NCBI GenBank assembly: GCA_030141605.1
Contig: JAQGDQ010000620.1
Span: forward strand, 1 to 64,000
Length of the DNA: 64,000 nt
Direction of reading: 5' to 3'
DNA from: Tubiluchus corallicola
Lineage: Eukaryota; Priapulida; Priapulimorpha; Priapulimorphida; Tubiluchidae
In this document: positions 1 through 9,700 of the stretch, one piece after another
How positions within the stretch are numbered: position 1 is the first letter of the stretch
Layout: the number at the start of each line of letters is the position of its first letter
Made by a program: the position numbers and the translations under genes
The notes under the pieces: model-generated
What the model saw: the letters and a program-made list of their open reading frames with translations, nothing else
Database searches by the model: none
What the model was told of the DNA's origin: nothing

Positions 1-450
1 AAGTTTACGAAACTTCAGTACATTGCGTGGTAAGTCTGAGAGTGTTCTTACGAATAAAACAATTTCAAGCTTTGTGAATCTGCCACGGGACCACTTTCGA
101 AATCGAGTTATTTCAGCCTGGACTATGTCTGAATGAAAATTATTATAAAAAAATCATTATTAATATGCTACGACTTTCCAACATTAAAATCTAACATTAA
201 GAACAAAAATCGCGTGTTGATCGGGTTTGTTGACAAGAGTCCGAAGTATCTGCTCTGTTGTAGAAATGTGTTATCTAAAATTGTAAGAGTCGGCCAAGCA
301 GTGCCTCGAACCCATACAACTTGAAAAACTAGGTTCTTAAACCACCAGGCCGCAGTCTCATCATCGCCGAACACAGACAGCAAAAAGTTTTCAGTTTTGC
401 TGATAACATCGTCGATATTTTGACTATATCGTCGCAAACGGAACGGTTAC

Positions 451-581
451 CTTTCGTTAAACTCGTTCGTTTGCTGGATAATGGCCGCAGAGTCGAAGTG
501 ACCGGCTTGAACCAGCTCTTGACCTTCCTTGGTCAGCTTCTGGACCTTGTCCGCTTCACGATCCAAATCTTTCTCCAACAT
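451..581 (-). CDS. Exon of a spectrin-repeat protein (partial gene)
   Basis: Read on the minus strand, a pyrimidine-rich acceptor (CTTCTCTTTCAG) at 582 opens a 131-base exon that ends at a GTAACC donor beginning at 450. It encodes about 43 residues, including KVQKLTKEGQELVQAGHFDS and EFNER. This is the heptad-like, charged pattern of a spectrin repeat, with the familiar AGHFDS...FNERW spacing. Such repeats are three-helix bundles in spectrins, alpha-actinins, plakins and Trio/Kalirin-type proteins; I cannot say which family this is. The next exon would lie below coordinate 1 and the previous ones above 581, but I could not identify any. The frame stays open after an in-frame TAA just past the donor (down to about 168), which I treat as intron. 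Confidence 0.6.
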
Positions 582-1644
582 CTGAAAGAGAAGATAGTCA
601 GATAAAGAGAAAAACCCGATAAATTGAATCATCGCGATTCGTCACAAATTAAAAGCTGACAAACTAACATGTTAATAATTAACTAGCAAAGGCCCCGCAA
701 AAAAATTTGCGTACAAATACACTTATTATCAATAATGTGCGAACATCCTACACAGTCCTCACTTATAACGCAAAGCCAGCAGCAGCAGTTGAATTAAAGT
801 TATAAGGTTATAAGCAGAGTACAATGGATGACGTCAGAACAATGGCTTTGCGTCAGCAGTTTTCCAAGCGAAAATTGCCGAAAATAGAACATCTAATTAA
901 CTCCTCGGCACTCCTCTTGGTGGACGTGTCCTAAGATATAGCCCACATCATCGTGTAGCCCTGTTCTTCCTCTTTCTAGAGCCGTATATCTCCTTCTGAG
1001 CACCAGGCGCCGCTAGAACGTTTTTTCCGCAGGTTGTTTGACCAAAATTTCGAAAAAAATCGCGAGTTGGGTCCGGGAAAATGCCCGTTACGGGACGCCG
1101 TGGCCCTCTCGCGAATTCCAAATATGCCCATGACACCCACCGCTGAACGGGCTATCTATCTATTTTTGACACTGCCCCCGGCATATTCCCGTTCTCTAGA
1201 AATAAGAAATAAGAGGTATAAGTTTTGCAATTTTTTGCAAAAAATGGCCGAAAAATGGCCATTTATGGGGCACGACACCAGATCGAGACCTTTCGTTTGA
1301 TATATAGATCACCACAAATGGTGCCGTCGTCCGAGTTGTAGCCTCGAATCGTATATACATATATATACCAGCAAAATTAATATATACAATATTGACATAC
1401 CTGCCCAGAAAAAATGTTCTACATTCAACCCAAAGAAAATCGTGTCAATTTTTATTGCAAAGACCCTCAGACATTTAGCATTGTAATCTTCTTGGTCCTA
1501 CATGCCAAAATTTACTTGGAAATTGTATATCATGTCACTATGTTATTTACTATCGTAGCAACATGAACTATACTAGGTTAGCAGGTCTAAATAAAAATAA
1601 ATAAATAAATAAGTAAGAAAAAAAGGACTACTGCAAAAACATTA
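582..1644. other. No gene recognised; intron or flank of the spectrin-repeat gene
   Basis: Mostly AT-rich, with a more GC-rich patch at about 950-1170. No convincing exon was found on either strand. A short (TAAA)n-type run near 1590-1622 on the plus strand looks like the 3' tail of a LINE, but no coding remnant was recognised in front of it. Confidence 0.4.
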
Positions 1645-1925
1645 ACTCCTTTAGGACCGTAAGCGTTTGCTGCATTTTGCATGGCTTCATGAAGCACTGC
1701 AGTGTTTGATCAGTATGATCACTTGTGTGAAATGGTCTAATGCAGAAGATTTCAACTGTCCAGACACAACATTCTGATAAACTTTGACCTCAACTCTGCT
1801 CTATTTTTAAGAAGAAATTCTTGTTACAAGATGAAATGACCTTGATTTCTCCTTGGCTGATCGGTTGGTTTTTCCTGGAACAGTAGCTGAACACTGCACA
1901 GCTTGAGCTGTAGCAAACAGGCGAT
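1645..1925 (+). repeat. Dispersed repeat family R, copy 1
   Basis: This stretch recurs, diverged, at 5998-6605 on the same strand, and part of it recurs inverted at 46228-46415. Shared landmarks are CCTTTAGGACCGT, GCATTTTGCATGGCTTCATG, CAGAAaATTTCAACTGTCC and TTGGTTTTTCCTGGAA. It has no coding capacity and is probably a non-autonomous transposon. Copies 1 and 2 bracket the intronless Mab-21 gene. Confidence 0.7.
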
Positions 1926-3487
1926 CACTAAATTAATATGTACGATCACGCAAGTGTACACCAGACTAAGTTACTCAATAGGCTGAGTTGGAGTGCCTGA
2001 AAAGTCGGACACTGTCGGATTCCAACACTTGACGTTCTCCATCACTCTGGAAGCTGGAATAACGTGACTAAATGGTTATGCGAACTTCGTGGAATCTTGC
2101 GCAGTTACTCTTCCAAAGCTCAGCAAGGGGCAGAATCTTATATGGCCACTTCTACAATGCGTGTCAGGTGTACCGGAGTCGTAAGTGGTAAAGTACTCCA
2201 ATCCTAGTGGAGTGCAGTGGAGTCCTGACCCGTGGAACTCGTGAAACTATCACTGATACAACGTCTGGTCATCGCCTGGTTGTTTCTGCATCAGATCTCC
2301 TGAATTTCCGTTTACAGCAGTACGTCAAATAACGAATAATAGCCAGTTTATTGGTGTTTTCGCCTCACGGCTCGAACACCTAATCCTTTGGTGTGTCAGT
2401 GCCCTTTAATCACTTTCTGTCACCACAGTAATTAAGTCTTGACTTCGATTATTAATGAATGTTCGTCGGAAGCCATATTCGACGACTTCACTGGCTTAGC
2501 ACGTTCGACACACTGTGTTGAACCTGGTTTCAATTTCTAGAACAGGTAAAACTGGATGACCTTGTCCTTTAACATGACGGTTCATTGGCCAGATAGCCTG
2601 TTCAGCTGAGTGTATGACCAATCACTTACTTTCTTGTAAAGGAGATCTAGGACAGGTATGAGGTGGGACCCTTCCCAGAGCTAACTAGGTGCATGCTCAT
2701 ATATGTACAGTCACTACTTTATTGCAGTAGGTAAATTCGCTTAATGAGTAATTAACTAATGACTCATTCAATTAACATAAGTAATTAACTAAATTAAGCT
2801 ATTAATGCAGCCTAAGTATAGGATATACACAAAATCATACTAGAATACAAAGGCAACTATATTAAAAGGGGTTGCAATGCTGCTCAGTAGTTCTTATATT
2901 CCAGACTGACGTCACAGCAACCTATAGACTGGGTATATTTTTCTTGTACATATATAATTATTGCTAGCTCCATAATAATTATATTTTCATTTTGAGTACA
3001 ACTACATTAACAAGCCTTGAAAATATGTAATGGCCACCAATAGATAAAAATATAAACAAAATGAACCTAAAAGACTGTATCAAGAGTCCATGTTCAGAAT
3101 TAAATATACAGCAGCAATTTATCCAAGACGCCATGCTTTCCTATTTATATCTGATAACACGGCTTAGACAAATTGCGTCTTATTTGCCAAGATAAGTTGT
3201 ACGTTTTTTGGTCAACAGTTTGCTGTGATTAAGGTACAAAGGTCAGTCTTGATATCAAGAAAAACAATATGCACAAATTTTACTATCACACCTTGTGGAA
3301 TTATTATTTGCTAGAACGTTCTACTATCTGGTACAAGTTTACGTGCTTGAAAATAAAATAAAGCATAAGACCATTTTGTATGCTGTTTGTATGATATTTT
3401 TAATACACAATATAAATTAGCCACTTCGGTTTTTCTGCTACCTGACTAAAAGATTACAGTGTGAAGTGTTTTTGATTCATTGTTGAT
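1926..3487. other. Upstream region of the Mab-21/ankyrin gene
   Basis: No coding exon recognised. A possible 3' splice site (pyrimidine-rich tract, then GATTACAG ending at 3459) lies 28 bases before the ATG at 3488. It could mark a 5' UTR intron or a spliced-leader acceptor. TPR-coding exons of TTC4 were sought here and not found. Confidence 0.4.
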
Positions 3488-5905
3488 ATGGAAAGAATCA
3501 AGGAACTTATTGACAGTGTGTCAGACGCCAATCAAAAATTGGAACTCAAGGCGTTACTAATTGGTTACCAACTTGCTCCTATATTTGGTGCAGATGGAAC
3601 AGAGTTGCTCAACGCGCTGCTACATTCTGCAACTTGCTTTAACATGCCTGAGCTTGTTCATGAACTTCTCAACAGAGGAGTAGAAATGGAAAGTCTAGCA
3701 CGAATCACTAAAAAACTAGATGATCCAGATTATGTAGAAGTAACCCCCCTTGAAATTGCATGTTGTTTGGGACATACTTTTCTTGCACAGCAACTCATTG
3801 AACGGGGTGCTGACATAAACTGTCTTTCTAGAAGCAGTAGACATTCACCTTTAATATTAGCAGTTGCAGCGGGACATACAGAAATTTGTGAATTGCTGTT
3901 GGTTTATGGAGCAGAAGTTAATGGCTTCCCAGAAACGTTTAAAGTACGACCTATACAGGATGCATCACTGCTAGGCCACGTTGAAGTAGTGAAGCTGTTA
4001 ATTAAATATGGCGCCAAAATTGATGAACATCCTTGCATTTCAGTTGATGGTGATCCGCCCCTCCATGCTGCAGCAATTCAAGGGCACTTTGAAATCCTTG
4101 TTTATCTGCTTCTCAAAGGTGCAAATGTCTTCTACCTTGACACAAGAGGTGATATCGCTCTGCATGCGGCAGCAATGGGAGGACATGTTCATTGTGCAGC
4201 ACTTCTGATTTTTGCGGGCTCTGACATTCTGGCAGAAAATAATAATGGTTGGACCCCACTTACCCTAGCATGTATGAGAGGTAGACTGGATGTTCTCAAA
4301 CTAATATATGAAAATATGCTAGAGAGGTATTCACCCGAACTAGTGAAACAGATAGTAAATAAACTTTACAATGGAGAAAGTTTAATTCATCTGGCTTGTC
4401 ATCTTGCTCACTTGTCACCTCAAAGTGTAGACGTTGTTAAATACCTCATTGATGTAGGAGTTCAGACCGAAATGTTAAATGACTTTCATGAAACGGCTTA
4501 TGACATGTGCATCCGACGAGCTTACGAAAAGGCATTGAACCGAAATTATAAACAAATTGCAGGACTTTTTCTTTCCTATCGGTACTTTCAAATGTGGCAA
4601 AAAGTGTCTTCAAAGCTTTCTGTCACAGGGGATGATGAAACTGTGTCAAAAAACATTTGTGGATTGCCTCTAAAGGACTTGGTTTCCGAGCCTGAATTAG
4701 GAACAATTTCAAATATAAAAGAATTTGACTATATTAGAAAAAATATAAAGGAATTGTTAGATGCTGTTAGCAGAATTTTTTACAAAAATCATCACATAAT
4801 ATTTGTGCCCATACTGGTTGGCAGTTCAGCTTGTGGAGTAAAGATTGGCCAGCCAGATGAGTTTGATTTTTTTGTTGTGGTACAATATGAAAAGCTGCAC
4901 GGAGATTTCACAGCAGATTTACGAAAATTAAAGGAGATGTTTCCCCAATCCCTGTGCAGAGCCGTGGCAACAGCTTTGCAAGAAGAGGAATTTAAAAAAA
5001 TAATTGTGCCAAACAGCTTTCCACATGTAGTGGAATGGAATAAAGTCTGTACATGTTTGAAATTATGTGTTCTGTTGCCAAACAAAAAAATAGCAGTCTC
5101 TGTAGATGTGACACCATGTGCTGAAAAAGAGGGAGTACCAAAGAATGCCAATGATAAATGGCCAGAGTTTGTCAACAGTTATCACTACGTGCTCAAACCA
5201 GTCGAATCAAAAACAAAAGTTGAACCCGCATTTGCTGTTGCTGAATGTGAATTTATAAAGAACTTAGACAACAGCCGTAAGATGGTGTTGATCCTCATAA
5301 AGGTGCTAGTAAAGCCTGTCCTGTATTCTTGCAACAAAGAAATACATTTATATCCCAATCATAAAGCTTCAGCATTCCACACCCTTTTGGTCAGTGCAGA
5401 TGTCAACTTGCCAGAATTATACAGAGCAATAAAGTATCAACCAGATAAGGTCATTGACTCTTACATGTTAAAAGTGGCCTTCTTGCACGAAGTGGTGACC
5501 ACTAAAGATGACTGGGGCACAGAAAACTTGAAAGCTCGAGCTGTCTCTATATTCCAGTACATTGGGGACTGTTGCCGAGAAGGCACAATGTTTCACCCAC
5601 TGCTAAATGATGTTAATATCTTAGAAGATCTAAAACATAAAGAAATGAGTGGCATTCCATTGTTAACATTGGCAGAAGACGCAGCACGTGCTATAGCCAA
5701 CAAATTAGATATTGATGCCATACCATCAAACAAAGGTCTAATGGAACCAGATTTTGAAAAGTACCATGTTCTGTTAAAAACACGTGCAGTAACTCAGGGG
5801 GAAGTAATATTGGAGGAGGCGGAAATTCGGAGTGTTGATTTGTATTTAAGAAACGTTTGGGATTGGATAGAAGAAAATGATAAGAAACAGCAAAGTGCAT
5901 CTTAG
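3488..5905 (+). CDS. Ankyrin-repeat Mab-21/cGAS-like nucleotidyltransferase (cGLR-type), intronless
   Basis: An 805-residue single-exon gene. Residues of about 75-340 form roughly seven ankyrin repeats (for example TPLEIACCLGHTFLAQQLI, then SPLILAVAAGHTEICELLL and PLHAAAIQGHFEILVYLLL). The C-terminal half is a Mab-21/cGAS-fold nucleotidyltransferase. It has GSS at 445-447, an E-x-D pair in DEFDFFVVV (Glu458, Asp460), and a third acidic residue in VSVDV (Asp540), followed by the helical Mab-21 lobe (IDSYMLKVAFLHE, FHPLLNDVNIL). In cGAS and its animal relatives this triad holds the two metals that make cyclic dinucleotides upon sensing nucleic acid, so catalysis is plausible here. No cGAS-type zinc thumb (H-x5-CC-x6-C) is visible. 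Ankyrin repeats could supply ligand or partner binding. The ATG is the first in frame. The intronless structure suggests a retrocopy or a lineage-specific expansion. The substrate and product cannot be read from the sequence. Confidence 0.85.
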   Translation: MERIKELIDSVSDANQKLELKALLIGYQLAPIFGADGTELLNALLHSATCFNMPELVHELLNRGVEMESLARITKKLDDPDYVEVTPLEIACCLGHTFLAQQLIERGADINCLSRSSRHSPLILAVAAGHTEICELLLVYGAEVNGFPETFKVRPIQDASLLGHVEVVKLLIKYGAKIDEHPCISVDGDPPLHAAAIQGHFEILVYLLLKGANVFYLDTRGDIALHAAAMGGHVHCAALLIFAGSDILAENNNGWTPLTLACMRGRLDVLKLIYENMLERYSPELVKQIVNKLYNGESLIHLACHLAHLSPQSVDVVKYLIDVGVQTEMLNDFHETAYDMCIRRAYEKALNRNYKQIAGLFLSYRYFQMWQKVSSKLSVTGDDETVSKNICGLPLKDLVSEPELGTISNIKEFDYIRKNIKELLDAVSRIFYKNHHIIFVPILVGSSACGVKIGQPDEFDFFVVVQYEKLHGDFTADLRKLKEMFPQSLCRAVATALQEEEFKKIIVPNSFPHVVEWNKVCTCLKLCVLLPNKKIAVSVDVTPCAEKEGVPKNANDKWPEFVNSYHYVLKPVESKTKVEPAFAVAECEFIKNLDNSRKMVLILIKVLVKPVLYSCNKEIHLYPNHKASAFHTLLVSADVNLPELYRAIKYQPDKVIDSYMLKVAFLHEVVTTKDDWGTENLKARAVSIFQYIGDCCREGTMFHPLLNDVNILEDLKHKEMSGIPLLTLAEDAARAIANKLDIDAIPSNKGLMEPDFEKYHVLLKTRAVTQGEVILEEAEIRSVDLYLRNVWDWIEENDKKQQSAS

Positions 5906-5997
5906 AAATGCATTAGTCATTTGGCTAAATCTAGTCATCAGAAATCCAATGTTTTAATAAGTATTACACGAATTCCAAGCAAATATTTGTATTTGGG

Positions 5998-6605
5998 AAC
6001 TCAATGTACAGTATCACTTGTACGAAATCGGCTTATGCAGAAAATTTCAACTGTCCGGGCATAACACTCTGATAAACTTTGGCCTCAAGTATATTCTATT
6101 TTTAAGCAGAAATTCCTCTTGGAATTTGAGACGATCTTAATTTATCCTTGATTGATCGATTGGTTTTTCCTGGAAATCTGTACAGCAGACAGTTCTCTTG
6201 GGCTACAGCAAGCACGGTTCAATAAAATGCGGGTAAAAAGCTAAATGTGTTAGAATGTAGTAATATCAAGCCAATAAACTTGCTGTAAATGATTCTTCTA
6301 CAATGATAGATGCATTTAACACTTCAATTTCATTCCTTTAGGACCGTGGAATGTTTGCTGCATTTTGCATGGCTTCATGAAAAACTGCTCTCACCAAGCA
6401 GCGATTACATTATATTTGATAATTTTCGAAGGTTTCTACTCCTCACACAATGGATTTTCATACAAAATTATAAATGAAATACATTTGCTTACTTTAGACA
6501 AATTAAATATCCATTTTTGACAAAAAATTGAAAAACTTTCAGTAACTGTAGTGTTTACACTGTAACAATGTACAGTATCACTTGTGCGAAATCAGCTAAT
6601 GCAGA
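5998..6605 (+). repeat. Dispersed repeat family R, copy 2 (with an adjacent partial copy)
   Basis: Positions 5998-6235 match 1715-1925. Positions 6335-6545 match 1645-1700 and, inverted, 46228-46415. A short further copy of the GTACAGTATCACTTG segment sits at about 6568-6640. The overlapping fragments suggest repeated insertion or rearrangement directly behind the Mab-21 gene. Confidence 0.65.
6221..6278 (+). promoter_or_regulatory. Candidate poly(A) signals for the Mab-21/ankyrin gene
   Basis: AATAAA occurs at 6221-6226 and again at 6273-6278. These are the first canonical signals downstream of the TAG at 5905. The first lies within repeat R, so the transposon may supply the 3' end. Confidence 0.4.
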
Positions 6606-6715
6606 AAATTTCAAATCTGCAAACACAACATTCTCTCACATGTTTTTTCCTATAATCAATAACTATTATTATAACTATAATTTATAACTTATAAGTATTA
6701 TTTATCTATGTTTAG

Positions 6716-9700
6716 GTGCTTTATGTTGTCTGAAGTTGAAGCTTCCAGATGAAGCAGTTACCTGGTGTGATAGTGGACTGTCTATCAAACCCAATGAAGC
6801 CCAGTTAGTGGAGGTCAGACAAAAAGCTCTGAGCTTAATGGTATGTTGAGTATCACCAATACCTAAAGCATTTTGAATCTTTTACAAGTGATTTTGGTCA
6901 AGTTCTGTTTCTGTTTGTTTAGGAATGTTATCGCTGTTATGATACGATGGACGCCGTTTATAGGATTCACAGTTAATAGAATCGGTCGCTTGTTTCATTC
7001 AAAATTTTTGGTACGGATTGCTCCAGTAAGTCTTCACAATTCCAGCGATTGATGGTGATCGTGGAAAGGTCAAAGGTTAAGTGTACCAGACAACACATTT
7101 GTGTACACTTGACAACGCCTCACAGCCCATGCTATTGTAACAGTAACAGTTTTAACAGCTACTTAGAACCTTACCTAGTTCATTTTTCCTTGTTCCCAAG
7201 CAAGATCCTGCTAAATCACTCTACACACAAACCAATGCATAATTAAATAAATTCCACATAAAATAACTGAACTGCTATGTCACATGGCTTTGCTTTACAC
7301 ATGTCTTGCGGTGGTTGTAGTTAAGACGTGTTCCTGTCTTAACCTTTGACCTACAGCAACTGCGCGTGCGCACAATAAACCTTTGACATTTTCACGATCA
7401 TCATCAATCGCTGGAACTGTGAAAAGGCTTATTGGGTCAGATCACTTCCATCCTGAAGTGAGTCCATTAACTGGCACCTAGCATAATAATGAGGCATGGT
7501 AGGCCATGGTGAATAGTGATGTGTTTCTTGTGTGCAATTAGTTACTCAAGTTAAGCAATCTCACCATGAGTTACTTGAGCAAAAAGTACTTCAGTGACTT
7601 GCTAGGTCTATCCTGAAGGATTTGGTCCACAGCTCCTTATTTGAATATTCGGAGCACCCTGGCTCGTGAGCCAGGGGTCCCCCATCCGCCACTCGGTAGG
7701 GGTTTACTCAAGTTAAGCAATACTAAACATTATGAGTAAAAGAATGGGTGACCATTGTCAGACAGCACTATTAATCCAGTACCTCATTTTATGAGGTATG
7801 ATAATGATGACTAGGCTTCAGTCCTTCCAGCAACTGAAATTAAGCAATGCTAAACATTATGAGTAAAAGAATGGGTGAACGTTGTCTGACATCACTATCA
7901 ATCCACTATCTCACTTTATGAGGTAAGATAATGATGACTAGGTTTCAGTCCTTCCACAACCATCAACATTGAGTATGCTGAATCATAGGTTGCAGAATGA
8001 ACTGTTTGAATAATTGAGTGAATGAATGAATACAGTAACGTTTTGTTTCAATTGCTGATGTAGTTATTTGTTGCAGAAAGTATTAGAACGTGATAAAAGG
8101 AAAGAAATTGTGAAAAAGAGAAAGGAGAAGCGACACGAAGAGAGGTTAATTGCTGCTATCAAGGTAAAGTTGTAAATGATCATATTTAGTGAAAAACAGA
8201 ATGACTTTTTTACCCTACTTACTGTGAAGTACCTTAAAAATGTAAATTTTAATACCTATAATGTCAAAGTGTTTCTCATAATTAAATAAAAGCTTAGATA
8301 CTTGGTTAACGTCATGTGAGGTCACAATTGAAATTAAGGCGTAGGATGATTTTTCACACACTACCCCACTTTCAAGTCCAATCAAAAGTATACATTTTAA
8401 CACAATTAATACTGCAAAAGTGTATCTGATAATTAAATAATAAATTATATTCTTAATTAACGGCGGGCGAGCCCAATTTTTGACGGCATCACAAACTAAC
8501 ATAATTTTCAACAGCAAAAATATTCCGCGAGCGTGTTGCACGTGTTTGCGAAAGAGAAAATTGAAGTACAGTGCTACTGTAAGATATTCAGTGTGTTGTA
8601 CTAAAACTAGGCAAATTTTACGATAAAAATTCAAATTTCAAATTTACCACTGTGCTCATGCATGAGCTGTCAAATGTGTGTAGTTCATCACAAATTAACA
8701 CATCTGTTACTGAGAGGTATAGCACCTGTTTTTGTGCAACGCATTTCGAAAGGCACTAGTGCCTGTCTAACTAGCGAATGGTGATATGCATGTAGCAGCG
8801 AAGAACTAGTGAAATTGTATTTTCTTTTCACGTAAGTCATTTTTGAAAAAATAGTATGTTTCCTTTCAATATTTTAAAGAGTAGATTGTTCGGACCTACA
8901 ATTTAAGATTGGGCCGCTCCTATGCAAAACTGTATAAAAACTGTTGGCAATTGACTCTAATAACTCCGCATAATTGACTCTATATTTTTTCTGCATGTAC
9001 GTGAGTAAGATACATTTGTGTGACCAATGAGCTTTAACTATTTTTATGTCGTCTTACTTCGCTTTTGTGCACTATAATATACATAGAAACAAAGAAACAA
9101 TCACGTTAAGTACAGTTGTTACGCGCTGCTTGGTTACAATGATGTAATGATGTAAACGAAAAGACGCCAACTAGCGGTCAACTCGCGAAGCAACGGACTG
9201 TGTGGGACTTTCTACCACACAGGGATGAGAATTTTCCGTGGATACACAGAATTCCGAGTTTTTGGAAGACCAGTAGTGCCATTTTTGTAAATCGCGTGAA
9301 TTCGTTGAGAAAATTTTTACGGAGCCAGTACATTATTTCACAAGCTGACCACTAGTAGGCAGGCCGTCACTTTGTTTACATCACATACATCAGTGTAACC
9401 ACGTGTAGATCTCTATGTATAAAAATATAGAATCAGTTGTGCGGAGTTATTCGAGTCAATTGCAGACAGTTTTTTTATACTTTTGTATAGGACCGGCCAG
9501 TACTTAGGCATTTTTGAGACAATTAGGTATCATGTATCCTTGATAGTTGGGTATTTTAAATTATGCATGAAACAAGGTAATTGATATTTTAAGTCCACTT
9601 AGAGGCTCACTATGGTCACAAAATTGCAATTTGTTGCTGGCTGCAAGGGGGCTTTGCCCCTCAACCCCATTGGGGGACCTAGGTGGCCCCAAAACCCCCG

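Noticed and set aside
168-437. Minus-strand continuation RRYSQNIDDVISKTENFLLS after the spectrin exon
   Set aside because: It is separated from the exon by a TAA and a good GTAACC donor and fits no spectrin-repeat continuation I can defend. Probably chance, although the frame is the same.
948-1300. Overlapping short open frames in the GC-richer patch
   Set aside because: No motif, no splice context, non-ATG start on the minus strand.
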